Source: Serilophus lunatus (lineage: Eukaryota > Chordata > Aves > Passeriformes > Eurylaimidae). Taken from it: a stretch of DNA of 64,000 nt. Below, piece by piece: positions 1-12,519 of this stretch. The notes under the pieces were generated by a model, which saw only the letters and a program-made list of their open reading frames with translations, ran no database searches and was not told the origin of the DNA. Location: NCBI GenBank assembly GCA_013399895.1, contig VXBA01004874.1:124001-188000 (forward strand), read 5' to 3'. A program made the translations under genes and the position numbers. Within the stretch, counting starts at the first letter, position 1; the number at the start of each line of letters is the position of its first letter.

Positions 1-1948
1 ATCGCCAGATGAAGTTTACATGTAATAAGAAATATATAGGAGTATTTAGCACTGACTTTAAAATTCTTTCAATAAAGCATGTGACATCAATAAAATACTG
101 AGGAGGACAGGAATAAACTAGGGAAATTGTCTCACTTCTTAAAATGTTCTAAAATACAAAAATCCTCTATGTATGAATACATGAATGTAAATAAAGAATT
201 TAAGAATTCGTATTTTAGATCATGCTATTTTACATAAAAACCTTATCTAGCAAGATTCATAGATGTTATTAATCCAAAGGAATTTTTTTAGTCCAGGAAG
301 GGGGAGAAGGAGTTGAAGGGAAAGCAATGATTTCATTAGTACCTTTACTATTCATCTCTCTGACAGGCATTCTACATCTGCTTGTCATTCAAAGAAACCA
401 CAAAGATGAATGGATAATTCACTTATTATATGGCACCAGGAGGTTTTCAAATAATTGTCTGACTGTGTCAGTTTGACAAAAATTTAAGTTTTGAGTGATG
501 ATCCTTAGATTTTTGTGTGTGTACATGTTTGTTACTGACCCTTAGGGGCAAAGGATACAAAGAAAATAATCTTGTGGAGTATTGAAACTTCCGTGATCCC
601 TGAAGAAGTTTGGCGCTTTGTTTGGAAAGTCTATAGTAATTGTTTTACAAAAGAAAGATTAAATACGTGTTGATGACTTAACATCAATGATTGCAGAAGT
701 TCGGGGAATTTCTTGGAAAAACAGGAAGATATATAGCAAGGCAAGGTGTGCTTGCACTTTATCGGGGTCATTGAATCAAGTCGTCTGATGGAAAAATGTG
801 AAAACTTCTCCCATAGTTGTGGACATTCATTCATTCATTTAAATTCAGGCTCCAGAAAGTTATAATTAGTCTGCTTTGGAAATCTGTGTTTTACCCATTG
901 CTGCTGAGATGTTTTGCTACTTCCATGTGTGGAACTAAAATTGCACACGCTCATTAGTGAACTCTAAATTCATTACTGTGTTTTGATGAAGAGCATTTAG
1001 AACCAAAAAAAAGGTCTGCCTTCAAAATGGTTTTGCTCAGTCATTCTGCGATAGGGTGAGCACTTATTCAGAAAATGGTATGTAATGATAAAGAGAAGTT
1101 TATAGAGGCTTCTGGCAGGGGTGTAGAATTTTCAATACAAAGGAGGTATCTAGAAACAGAGAGGTCAAAAGTTTCTTTGTGACCTCTCTAAGGCTCTATA
1201 CAGGCAGGTAAAACAGACTCATTAAAGGCAACAGGAATACACGGTGCAGGGTGACCATCTTGAGGGCTGCTTCCTTATTGTATAAAAATTTACAGAACTT
1301 CAGTGACATTTTCTTAATTCATATAATAACTGTAAATTAAGACACCATCAGAAAACGCTACTACAGTCAGAAGGTGCTTTTAACCTTTGGGTTGTGATGT
1401 ATAGGTCTGGTAGTTCTCCATCTAGTTTTCACTGGACTTTTATCCTCCCCCTATTTTTATTTTGTTCTCACTGTCCACTGATCAGAAGTATTTTCCTAGA
1501 ACAGAAATTTCTGCTGACATGTCAAATTCAGATGTCACAACTGCAGGTTCACAGCAAGTTCTTGTTTAGACAGGGACACTTCCTTGCTTAAGACAAGATT
1601 CAGTAAGCAGTTTAGATAGCTGTATTGCACAGCTCTAATGATGATATTATCTACAAAATCAAACTCAGCATTATAGCTATTATAGCTACGTGACAAAAGC
1701 ACATTTGATAACTTTACTCTTGATCCAAAGTGGCCCCAGAGGTGCTGAGTGACATAAGTAAAGGATAGTGAATATAGATTTGAATATAGCCATACACAAT
1801 TTCTTCCCATGTAACAGTGTGTTTGAGACTATTCTTTTCAGGTATTTTCTTGCAGTGGATGTTTGAAAATTGCTAGTTGTGTAAGAAGAATAAATACATA
1901 ACTCCATTTGTATTTATGACCTCTTTTCCTTTTTTTTTTTCTAAACAG
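1..1948 (+). other. SMYD3: SMYD3 intron 1 (3' part, partial)
   Basis: This is non-coding sequence upstream of the first recognised SMYD3 exon. It ends in a strong pyrimidine tract (about 1920-1942) followed by the acceptor CTAAACAG. I see no other exon, no repeat of a known class and no RNA gene in it. The short open frames on both strands have no recognisable protein character. The exon carrying the start codon is not in the window, so the intron's length is unknown. Confidence 0.75.
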
Positions 1949-2012
1949 GAATGAACATCTGCACAGATGCTCTCAGTGCAAGGTTGCTAAATACTGTGGT
2001 AAATCTTGTCAG
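1949..2012 (+). CDS. SMYD3: SMYD3 exon 2: MYND zinc finger, central part
   Basis: This 64-bp internal exon encodes part of SMYD3, a SET/MYND lysine methyltransferase known in other vertebrates to act on histone H3/H4 and on cytoplasmic substrates such as MAP3K2. The first base completes a codon from the previous exon, and the remaining 63 bases read NEHLHRCSQC followed by KVAKYCGKSCQ. The two CxxC-type cysteines and the YC and SC cysteines match MYND zinc ligands; the last His/Cys ligands come from the next exon. The acceptor is CTAAACAG after a T-rich tract and the donor is CAG|GTAAGA. The human counterpart has the same length with KEKLMRCSQC and RVAKYCSAKCQ (recalled, not searched). The other MYND proteins I can recall fit less well, because the exons that follow are SMYD3-specific. 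Confidence 0.93.
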
Positions 2013-2409
2013 GTAAGATGAAAAATAACAGCTATAAAGCTGTAAGAAAACAGGCACTTGAATACTTTACTTATGAGGTCTCCATCCATTTTGCACGTTG
2101 TCATAACTCCACATTGCAGTTTGTTACTTGTGGTTCTGGACAGGGTGTGTAAACATCCCATCTTGATTTATTTGAATATTTTTATAGTTACAAATATAAA
2201 ATTGTAATCAGTGCAATAGGCAAAATTAAGTTGAAATGTGAGATATTTGACTGTGCTTGGTGAAAGGTGGGGGAATAACTCTTCAGCTTGTCTATCTGAA
2301 GACTGAAAGCTGTAAGTGAATTTTGCAGTAAAATAATTGGCATTTCAAGAATACCTTTTACAGTGATAAATTATAAATTCCAGTTTTTTTCAGAGGAAAT
2401 AAGGGTCAA

Positions 2410-2745
2410 GAATGTGCTGAGAAGAGAAGACCTTGAACGAAACTGCATTTCAAAGAGATGGCGGCAGGCTCTTCACAATGGTGCATGGCAGGAGAGACAA
2501 GTGATGACAGGCTTAAGTTGAAAGGCTAGAGATCCACATGGAATATAAGGAAAAGTGTTGAGGACGTGCAAGAGGTGGAACAGGCTGGCCAGGGCGTTTG
2601 TGTCGTCTGAATGCTTTGAGGGTTTCGAGACCCTACTGGATGAAGCTCTGAGCTGGGTCTGACCCCAGAGCTGACCCTGCTTTGCAACTGGAGATCTCCA
2701 CAGATCCCTTCCAACCTGACTTTTATGTGATTCGATCCTATGAAA
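2410..2745 (+). mobile_element. CR1 LINE fragment, 3' end, old copy
   Basis: This is a diverged, 5'-truncated CR1 retrotransposon in sense orientation to the host gene. The recognisable 3' part includes ATATAAGGAAAA, GGTGGAACAGGCTGGCCAGG, GAGACCCTACTGGATGAAG and GATCTCCACAGATCCCTTCC, and ends in the CR1 tail GTGATTCGATCCTATGAAA, a decayed form of the ATTCTATGAT repeat. The 5' limit is uncertain because similarity fades before about 2450. No reading frame survives. It is probably an older subfamily than the copies at 44 and 48 kb. Confidence 0.8.
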
Positions 2746-3143
2746 TAGTTCTTGAAGGTGTTCAGACCAAAAGTCTTAGCTTTTATATTTGGCTTTTGTC
2801 ACTTAAGTGTGTGTGCAGAATTAGCAGGACTTGATAGTGTTTAACATGCAAGGGGTAAATGACTGTATAAAGTCAAACACAGCAGAGAAGCAGACACAAA
2901 GGTTTTGAAACTTGAAGGTTGCCTTTCAGAACATTTGAATTGTTAAATTATTTCTCTTAGCTTTGTAGTGTGATTTTTTTTTTGTGTGTGGTGTGGTGGT
3001 TGTTCCCTCCCACCCCCCAGCTAAATAGAGAAAAATGAAGAAAAGCAACTACTGATCCAAACAGACTAGTAGTGATGCTCTACTAAATGTACATGCATGA
3101 CATGTTTTTAACTTTTGAAGTTAAGTCCTTGACATTCAAATGA

Positions 3144-3825
3144 TCATAGAATGGAAGCATCATAGAATAGTTTGAGCTGGAAGGCACCTTAAAGATCATG
3201 TAGTTTCAACTCCTCTGCTGTGGGCAGGTTACTCAAAGTCCCATCCAACCTGGCCTTGAACACCTCCAGGGATGGGGCATCCACAGCTTCTCTGGGCAGT
3301 CTGTTCCAGTGCCTCATCACCCTCACATTCAAGTTCTTCCTAATGTCTAATCTAATTTTACTCTTTTGGTTTGAAGCCACTACTTCTTGTGCCGTCACTA
3401 CATGCCTTTGTAAATAGTCCCTCTCCAGCTTTCTTGTAGCCCCCCTTCATGTAATGGAAGATGCAATAAGGTCTTCCTGAAGCCTTCTGTTCTCCAGGCT
3501 GAATAACCCCAACTCTCTGTTTCCATAGGAGAGGTGCTCCACCCCTCTGACCATCTTGGTGGCTTTACTTTGGACTTACTTCAGCAGGTCTGTGTCCTTA
3601 TGCTGGGGACTCCAGACCTGGATGCATTACACCAGGTGGGATCTCACAGGAGCAGATAGAGGGGGATATTCTCCCTCCCTCAGCATGCTGGTCACACTGC
3701 TTTTGATGCAGCCCAAGATACAGTTGGCTTTCTGGGCTGCAATTGCACATTGCTGAATCATGTTGAGCATCTCATCAACAAACACACCCAAATCTTTCTC
3801 CTCAGGGCTGGTCTTTTCACATATC
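3144..3825 (-). mobile_element. CR1 LINE fragment, 3' part of ORF2 plus 3' UTR
   Basis: This is a 5'-truncated CR1 in antisense orientation. Its 3' end is the tail TCATAGAATAG next to TTTGAGCTGGAAGGCACC near 3144-3190. On the minus strand, two frame pieces retain the C-terminal CR1 ORF2 signature: RLDIRKNLNVRVMRHWNRLP with EVFKARLDG (3189-3398) and EKDLGVFVDEMLNMIQQCA with AQKANCILGCI (3627-3827). Frameshifts separate the pieces, so the copy is dead. It lies about 400 bp from an oppositely oriented CR1 fragment. Confidence 0.92.
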
Positions 3826-6800
3826 ACGTGCTTCTATAAACAGTTCTACCTTAGTATAATCTGTAGCATTCTCAACATGCCAGAAACCTGTTCTTTTGGG
3901 GATTAAAACATATGGAGAGGGAAAGGAGGAAGATATGTCATTTTGATTCATTGTATGGCAAATGTGTTCAACATACATTAGGTGCTTACTGTAGCAGGAA
4001 TAATAATGCCACAGGGAGATTTATTATGGGATATCATAAAGAAAATAAGGCTGTAAAGAATATGAAAGACCAGAGTATTTGTGAGGTAAGTTTAAAAAAT
4101 ATTCCAGGAGAGCCATTGGTAAAGCTGCTGTTGGCAGGTCTCTAATGTGAAATGAGACTATGCTGGCACTGACCTGTACAAACAAATTTGCAAGGGGTAA
4201 TGCAACAGCCTGTTCCAACTTAGGTGTAGAGGCAATGAATGTAGGAAATGGGGCTTCCTCCTTGGGGAACACAGCTCTGTGAATGTGCTTCAGTGATTCA
4301 TAAGGATAGCCTGAAGCCATCTTGTGTATTTTTACCTTGTGCTTCCAGCTCTGGGGTTTGTGAGCTTGAAGGTGTCCACAGTTGTAAGTACTGATTTCAG
4401 TGAGACAGACTAAGCAATCTGCTGTGTATTTTCAGTTACATAATGTCTTGAACTGTTAACATAAATAAATTAATATTGAATTAATATTATATAATATCCT
4501 GTGATATTAGGTAGCAATGAAGAATAACAGAAAAAAAGAGTTATTTTTTAGTCAAAACAGTGAATTTATTTGGTTTGATGAGACTCTGGAATGATGATTA
4601 AGATAAAACCGATACCAGCCAGATCTCTTTGCTCTTAAGACCTGTCCTCTAATTCCTATTTATTCTAACAAGGTAGCTAAACTATTATGCAGCTCTGGTT
4701 TTATAGCAGCTGTTAGAAAAGCTAAACCAAATGCTTTGTGCCCTACTTGGCCTCTGTAGCTTTAGTGCAATTCATTAATATGTGCACTTCTAATTGAACT
4801 AATTGGTCAACAAATAAACAGCAGGGTAGTGAATGAAAATGTAGTTGGCACATTTAAAAAAATTGAATACTGGCAGAACAAGACTAGTTTTATAAATATC
4901 AGTAATTTTGAAATGAAAATCATGCAGATGTATTTGCAGTTTAGACTTAGTCGCAGAACGATTTGATTATTTTTTGATATGTGTTAAGTGAACACTACAA
5001 CTCAAAACATTTAGGATTAAAATATGTCAGTTTTCTAGAGTTTTACGGTTAACACATTAAATGAAATAATAACTTATGTAAAAATATGATTTAAAAAAAG
5101 TTGATCTCAGTAGCTGAAGTAGGTTTAGGATAAAGGTGGACTTTGTGAAGGAATCTTAAGTAAATGCAGCCATTTTTAAACCTGTAAATGTCTACAAATT
5201 ACTGGTATTTTTCTCAGGGAAGTTGAAGCAAACTGATTTCACTTTTACTACTTTGGTTACTTTAAAAAATGTTAGAAATGAGGATTTTTCACAAGAGATC
5301 CTTTAGATTGACTTTTTCAACTGAATTCTGATTTTGGGATCAAGTATACATAGAATTTTTGCTTTTAATTTTTTTTCCCAGTCGTATCTCATTGACTTTT
5401 GCCTCTATTGGGCATTTGTCTGTTTAGGCCCTTTCTCACTTGTTGATGCCTAGTTTCGTGGGGCTGTCTGCCTTCCAGCAGTGTTATGTTGGTGGTGTGT
5501 CTCTTCAAATGCAGAGTTACCATGTCTCCTGCTCCTCACAATCCTCATAATGCTGTGATCTCCCCTGGCAGTGTTTATTAATATGATGTGTCTCATAGAT
5601 TGTGGACCATTGATATAGATGATAATTCCTGACAAATGGGAGCATAATTTCAGGCAGAATTCAGAGTGTGACATTATCCAACATTGTTGAAATAATGTAA
5701 TAAAAGTGAAATGTCTTAATAATAAAAAAGTAATTCTGTAAAAATTTGAACACTTTCGTAAATTGCATATTATTTCCTCTTAACAAATTAAAACCTTCCA
5801 ATCGAAAAGTAACCTCCCTTGATTTTTATTTTAAATGAGCTCTAGTATTTAAATACTTTTCATTAGCGTGTTAATCCGCAGGAATCATTCAATGTGTTTG
5901 ATCTTGCATAGGAGACAAGGGAAACCTTTGTTTCATAAACGTTGATTTAGGATCTTTCATAGGCTTAGGCACTGTTGGGAGGCAGTGGTAGCATATGTTT
6001 GTGAAAGAATGGATGCACATTAGCAGAATAGCTCATCTAAAAATATTCAAGACATTGCAGGCATGTGGAAGTGGTCTTTTTGGCAATGCCCTGAGCCAGC
6101 AGGAGGTGAACCTGTGCCTGGGCTGCCCAGTGAGGTATTAGAGTTGGTGTAGTGCTGGTTCAGTGAGCAGACTCAATCTATTATCAGTAAACAGCAATGT
6201 GCTGCACTGTCTCCTAAGCCATGTGGGAACTGACCCTTTTCACTTGGGTAAAGTCTGAGGATTTGTGCTTGGGATACATTAAGCTTGAATGAGAGACAAT
6301 GTTTTGAGAGGAGATAAAGAGAGGGATATTCTTACTGAGTTACTGAGTGTAGTCAGGCCTAGAGAAGGAAGGCTTTATACTGCTGTGCACTGTTCAGTTG
6401 CTTTTCTTTGCCTCCTTCTTTTAGAGTGCATTTTTAATAGGGGGAAAAGAAATCTATTGCAAAACTGAAAAGACCCTCCCTGGTGTGGAGGAGAAGGGTC
6501 ATACCAGATGGCCATGCTTCTGCATTACAGTATTTATACTCATGCTGGATCTGGAATATAAAAACCCTGACTGAAAGCCAGAATACGCAGAATTAAGAAA
6601 ACCCTCCCGCAAAGAACTGTGGGACTAACGTGAGCCCAGCCAATAAGTACTGCTGGAGACTGGCTTTCAAATAAGTCTCTCTAGGGTCATAAGTCTTCAT
6701 GGTTTCATATTCTGTAATTTGTATCATTGTATTGGTAGTGAGAAGAAATATTGTTGAATTTCATTGTACTTAAGGCATTTGGAGCTTTCCGTTCTCTCCC

Positions 6801-9334
6801 TGACCAGTTGGGAGGAAGTGAATGGCAGTCCCCATTCCAATTCCTTCTACAGAGGAATCAAACTAATTCCTTTTTGGCATTGGTTTTGGCTGAAGTGCTG
6901 TTTCATGGAAGGCATGTGTTCGTACTGTTCTTACCACATGAGACTGCAACTTGAAGCAACATGGTATATGGTATGTGGTACATCTTATTTCATCTCATTA
7001 GGGCTTTAATGGTTGGATAAACTATTAATCATTTTGATGTCACCTCTAGCATGTTTAAAATTTTGTGCAACGTTTATGTAGAGGAAAAAATTTGACAAAT
7101 AAAGGCTTACTCCAAAGAATATTTTTAGTTTTAAGTGGGATAAAAATGCCAATTACCCAGAATGATGTCTGGACATTTACAATCATGACCTTGTTTCTTC
7201 TAGACAAGGATAATTCTATTCAGCAATAAATACTTAACTTTTATTTGTCGGACAGCATGTAGCACTAACTGTATTTGGATTAATGCCTTCTTGGTGTCAT
7301 TTTTTCTCCTTGTAGAGTTATGGGTAAAGAAAATGAAATCACAAATCTCTAATGTACCTGAAAGAAATAAAAAGTCCAATTAATTTATTATGTGTAAGCA
7401 CAGGGGGAAAAAAGTCCTGAATGAAATAGAATAAATGCTACTGAGGCTGAAACCTAGTAACCTGAAACAATTCCCCCACTTAAATGCAGCTTAGGAAGGA
7501 AATGGTACGATTGCCTTTGGTATCTTTATAACTAGCATGTCAATATCTATAGATGTGATGTGCCCTTGCACATAACTCTGCTATTTCTTTTTTTAATGCT
7601 GAACCTGTAATTTCTCCTATATTAGACATTTTATCATTTTCTCCATGGCAGTTACCTAACAGAAGCTGATTTTCTGAGTTCATTTTTTTTCCTCTTAACT
7701 GCATATCTATAAGAAAATGTCACCTTCAGAATCTCTTGGTTATTCCAAATTTTTGTCATTGTAGCAAATTTTTATTGTCCTCTTTTCTTTTAACTGGCTT
7801 TTAAAACTATTTGAAACAGCTGTGTGGTTTCAAATATAAACTGTATGCAAATAAAATGTGTAAATATGTAGTATGTTAATGAGACAGACTTGGAGTTTTT
7901 GTAAATTTTATAACGATTTTCTGCGTGTAAAGAGGGAAGGCAAGGAAAAAAGATGGTTAAGAATTGTCTCTTTGAGCATGTTTCTTTAGCTGAATACTCA
8001 TTCTTGTTGCTCTTCTACAGTAATCTGTAAGAAACAATGAGTAAGAGGAAAAAAGAGAGACATATTTCAATATATAGCAGCTTTCCTCTATCTTGTCATA
8101 CTATTTCTTCTCTTCTGTGGAAATATTAGTCTCTGTGTGCTACTTTAATTAAAGTGGCCCATGAAACAGAAATTGCAGGTAGTATATTCAACTAAAATAT
8201 TTTTGGTTGCATCTTCTATTTTGGTTTCAGTGACCACTCCTGGTCTGAACTGTGAAGATGTTATCACCAGTCCTCCCAGCCATGGGCATTAATGCCTCCT
8301 CAGTTTAGGAATCTTTGAGGATAGTTTTTGCAGCTTTGAAAACTTGACCATTGATTTGGAGCAGCTGCATTTAGTAAAGTGAATAGACTCCCAAAGGTCT
8401 CTGAAGTTTTGAATGCAGTGGGAACAAGTGCCTAGAGTGTTGTGTATGCTGGTTAGCATCCTTTCTAGTTCTCTCCAATCTGGTGAAGTATGCAGATACA
8501 TGCTGCTGCTGCTTCTTGCCACAGCAAAATGAGAATCAGAGCTCTTTTGTTTTATCTAATAAAAATTTCAGATGGCTGGAATGGTGATACTGATTTGAAC
8601 TAAGCTGATGATGCAATTTATAGCATGGTGCATAAATACAAAGGAAATGTTTTGTATAGCAGGAACATGTCATGGGGCAAAAAATGGAGGTGTTTCTTTA
8701 AGTTTCAGTGCAGTTTTCATTCTATCTTCACTTTCTCCTTTTGCGCCCTAACGGCATCAGGCACAGTGTTTGTATATGGTACAATATTGTCAGACAGCAG
8801 TATGAAGGAGACAGAAGGATGGTTTGTATTTGCAAAGAACTGGACTGTGCATGGGTTTTTTTGTGGTTCTCTTAGATTTTCCCAAAGTTAAATTTGGAGG
8901 TGGCATAATGGTGATACTGTTGTGTCCTGAACCTGCGCCGCTGTAGCTCCAATGTCTGTAGTATCAGTTACACAATTAATTGCATTGGAGCAGGAAGTGG
9001 CATGATGGGCTTGGTTTGGGTGGATAACCTAGACTGTTGTTTTCCATAACACTTATGCTTTAGCCCCATTCTTAGACTATGCTGCTAAAGCATGTGTACT
9101 GCTCTTTCTTTGGCAGTTGACATCCAGGGTTGCCTGTGTTGGAGGCTGCCGGGATCAGTGTCCTGGTCCTTTGGAGCTGACTTTCAGCTTTGTGTATGTT
9201 TGTGTGCATATATAACTATAAATAACTATATACGTAAAATATTTGGGTATATATATTTAAAAAAATAGGATACATGTTATATAACGTAACATGCATATTC
9301 TTCTTTTTCTTCCTTTAAAAAAAAATCCTAATAG

Positions 9335-9442
9335 AAAGAAGCTTGGCTGGACCACAAGCAGGAATGCAGATGTCTTAAGAGCATGGAGCCTAATTTTCCT
9401 CCAGACTCAGTCAGACTTGCTGGCAGGATTGTTTTTAAACTA
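9335..9442 (+). CDS. SMYD3: SMYD3 exon 3: end of MYND finger and start of SET-I region
   Basis: This 108-bp exon (36 codons, phase 0 at both ends) begins KEAWLDHKQEC, which supplies the last MYND zinc ligands (His of DHK and Cys of QEC). It continues with RCLKSMEPNFPPDSVRLAGR and IVFKL. The PPDSVRL and VFKL blocks match vertebrate SMYD3 at equal length. The acceptor is AATAG (with an A-run just upstream) and the donor is CTA|GTAAGTG. Its phase fits exon 2, which ends on a complete codon. Known role: the MYND finger and adjoining segment of SMYD3 take part in protein and DNA contacts and in HSP90-linked stimulation (established for the mammalian enzyme). Confidence 0.95.
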
Positions 9443-10487
9443 GTAAGTGACTTTCTTTTAGATCATAAATACTTTCTCACTTTACATCTTTAATGTGATT
9501 AAAAACTAGAAGACTAAAGTGACTGGGATTGCTGAAAATTGGACTGCATATTGCTGCAAGGTTACTGACTAATTTGCAGAAATGCTGAAAGGATTAAGAG
9601 TTGCCAAAGTGGACATAATTAAGCTCAGGAGACCTGTTTATTGGCATATTTCTTCTGTGATGATATGGTAGCATTTCAAACTTATTTCTGCCTGGAAGGA
9701 AAGGATAGGGAGACACTGTTTTTGCTTCAATACTATTGGAGGTATAGGTGCTTTTCTATAAATTTCATGGGAAACCTCATTCAGCCTTACTTGAATGAGC
9801 GGTGAGGTCAGCAGCACTCTTACCCCTTTCCTTAGAGGGCATGTTGCGTTCTCTTAATATCCGTTACTATTTTTTTTTTCATTTTTCTAAAATCTTTTTA
9901 AATTCCTGAGTGTTTGATTTTGATTCCCACAGTTTGATTACTTTATGTGGACTAAATTTTCTGTTAGGCTAAGCGGCTTATGACTGTGTGAGATTGTAAA
10001 TCAAAAGGGATTTACTCATTTTTTTGCTAAGCTTTCCATGATGCTCTCTGTCTTGGATAAAAATGTGTACATTTCTTGTGGTCTAAGGTGATAAAATATG
10101 ATTTCTTATATGTTGTTGGGAAGAGTTTGTGCACCATGGTTTTTAAAGGGTGAATATGTACCTAGCAATGCTGTGCATTAATTAGTCACATGAAATCTGA
10201 AACTGCAAACCTTATAGACTGATTTCAATTATACTGTGAAGGGCCAAAGCAAATTACTAAAGATAAGCTGCCTAAGTGTTAAAAAGAATTAAAATTATTA
10301 GAAAGTGTTACTACAACAACAAAAAAATTAGGTGTTTTAGAATAATTTATGCATGGTACTAGATTTATGTTGATGCCGTTAACCTTATCTAATTATCTTA
10401 TGAGTATATCACATGGAATAATCAATCTTTCAGTATGTTTTCAAGAGAAAACATATGTAAGTGTTAATTATCTCTTTTTCTCTACAG
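9443..10487 (+). other. SMYD3: SMYD3 intron 3
   Basis: This 1,045-bp intron is bounded by GTAAGTG and a classic TCTCTTTTTCTCTACAG acceptor. It is AT-rich unique sequence in which I see no repeat or RNA gene. Confidence 0.92.
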
Positions 10488-10545
10488 CTCAGGCAATCAG
10501 TATGCCTTTCTGAGAAACTCTACTCTTTTTCTGATCTTCAGTCAA
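10488..10545 (+). CDS. SMYD3: SMYD3 exon 4: short SET-I exon
   Basis: This 58-bp exon reads LRQSVCLSEKLYSFSDLQS plus one base. It ends in phase 1, and the remaining A joins AT of the next exon to give Asn. The SEKLYSF-DL-S core is the SMYD3 signature for this position. The first seven residues differ from the human MDGAPSE, so this linker is variable while its length is kept. The acceptor is TCTACAG and the donor is TCAA|GTAAGT. The exon belongs to the region between the MYND finger and the SET core. Confidence 0.93.
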
Positions 10546-12487
10546 GTAAGTAATTGCTAGCCATATTTCACTTCCAAGGTCTGCTTTACAGAATGACCAT
10601 CTGATTTTCTTGCAGCTTGCCTTCTGAAGAATGACAGAATCAAAGACAAAACTTGCAAAAACCTCTGTGAGGAAGAACAGATTTTTAAAGGATCAAGTGA
10701 AAAATGTCTTCTTAAGCAGAACTTCGACCTCTTTTTTTTTCTTTAATTTTTTTAGTGTTTTTTCTCATTTTACTGTGCACCTTTTGCCTGCTCAGTTTTT
10801 AATTTACCTAATGTCTGCCTTGCTACATACAGTCTCAATACTTTTATATACATGTACAAAAATCTGTATATTTTTACATTGAGATTTATTTTTTCATACC
10901 TATGTACTGTTGCATAAAGCTTCAAAATGTCTTCCAGAAAAAGGAAAATCTAAAATTTACAAGAGATATGTATATGTCTTTCTTCTATGTGACTTGACAA
11001 TGGATTAAAATAAGATGAAAATTATGAAGTTATTACTTTTGTGGTTTCACAAGTTTCAACTGCTTGGGTAGAAAAGGATGCTTATTAAAATCTCTCATCA
11101 GAGCAGAATTGAAATAGAAAACATTTTTTCCAGGTTTTGTCGCATCTTAAAGACTTGGAAAAGAAGAAATATATCCTTGGTTCATTCTTGTATCTTGTTC
11201 AGAGAGATTTTCTGGAGAGTAACGTGAATATTTTGATTGCCTCAGTATCTTCCAAAGAATTTTTCAATGCTTTGACTATAAAACATCTTGATCTATTGGT
11301 ATAATTAGTTAGAAATAAAACCCACATAAATGTAAAAATTGCAGTACACAGTACACGTTTTACTTCCTGACATTCTGCTGCCTTCTCCCAGACTGCAAGT
11401 GCAAAGGACTTTAATAAGGCAGCAAATTAAAATGGATTAAATTTCAGTTGTTTAAAACATTGTGATTTTCTGCAATGGATATTCTCAAATCATGTAACAA
11501 AGTTTTATGGAGAACAAAAGCTTCAAATGAAGTTATAATGATGAAAACTATGGACTTCTGTGCTTCTGGCACTGCTGGGTTCCGAGGCAAACAATCTTTA
11601 TTGTACCAATGGCTGATTGCAGAGTGGCACAGGAAGAACTGGAGGAAATTTTCCTCTCTAAAAATTAAATACTGATCACTTCTATAGCATTTGTCTCTAG
11701 TGTAAGCAAAGTTTTTTGTGTAACTTATCATTCCATAAAAACTGAAGTTTCACAGTATCCTTCAGGAGATGATCTCAGCTTTCCTTGACTTTACTGGAGA
11801 CAAAGGGAATAGTGTGGTAAGCTGCCTGGAGAAAAATGGTCTAGAAATCTGTAGAATGACTAGAAGCTTCTACTAAAATTTTCATTCTGAAGGAAATACT
11901 GATATGGCCTGTGATACAGATGGGATGATTATCCTCTCACTGATATGAAAACAACTGATCCATAGCCAGTTAGTTTAGGAGGAGGCAGATGAGAGATCCC
12001 CATTTAGTGTTTTATCTCTATTTACTCTAAGAGTTTTAATAAAAATTCCTGTATAATCTTCTTAACTCCATCGCAAGGTGATCAGGACATTAACTGAAGT
12101 TGATAGTTAACAGAGTACAGTACAAAGGGTCTACGCATAATCTTACATAAATGTTTTGGCTGACTGCACTTTTGTTGTTTTCCTGGATTCCTTTTTGGAG
12201 TGAATACATGGTCTATATGGTTTTGCAGTTAAAATAGGCTAAGAATGTTTTGAGTTGATTTGACAACTTCTAGTAGCTGATGCTCTGTATCCTCCAAAAG
12301 CTACTGTTAATGTGTAACACTTTTCCCCTTTGCTGCGCAATTTACAGATGGTGTTGATAAAGATGTCCTTTTTCTTGATGCTTAGTAGAATCTATAGGAA
12401 GGTCAGACATGCATATTCATTAGAGGCCTAAATATATAGTGAAGAGATTTCTTTGAAAGCAATCATGTGAACTAAAAATACATGCTG

Positions 12488-12519
12488 TAATCTTCTGAAA
12501 GAATAATCTTCTGAAGGAG
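12488..12519. repeat. 16-bp tandem duplication
   Basis: TAATCTTCTGAAAGAA is followed directly by TAATCTTCTGAAGGAG, two 16-bp copies with two mismatches. This is a likely slippage product inside intron 4 with no evident function. Confidence 0.85.

Larger units (their letters stand above)
2013..9334 (+). other. SMYD3: SMYD3 intron 2
   Basis: This 7,322-bp intron begins GTAAGA and ends TCCTAATAG. It contains two CR1 fragments (2410-2745 and 3144-3825), listed separately. The rest is AT-rich unique sequence. From about 3830 to 9300 I see no exon, RNA gene or transposon that I can identify. AT-rich patches lie at 4440-4500 and 9205-9290. Confidence 0.9.

Noticed and set aside
2410..3825. Two adjacent CR1 fragments read as one hairpin element
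   Set aside because: They differ in age and subfamily features and are separated by about 400 bp of non-CR1 sequence, so independent insertions are more likely.
3912..4090. Open frame ending at a GAG|GTAAGT donor-like site (4086), resembling an extra SMYD3 exon
   Set aside because: There is no credible acceptor upstream, and the translation does not fit between exons 2 and 3, whose phases already join directly.
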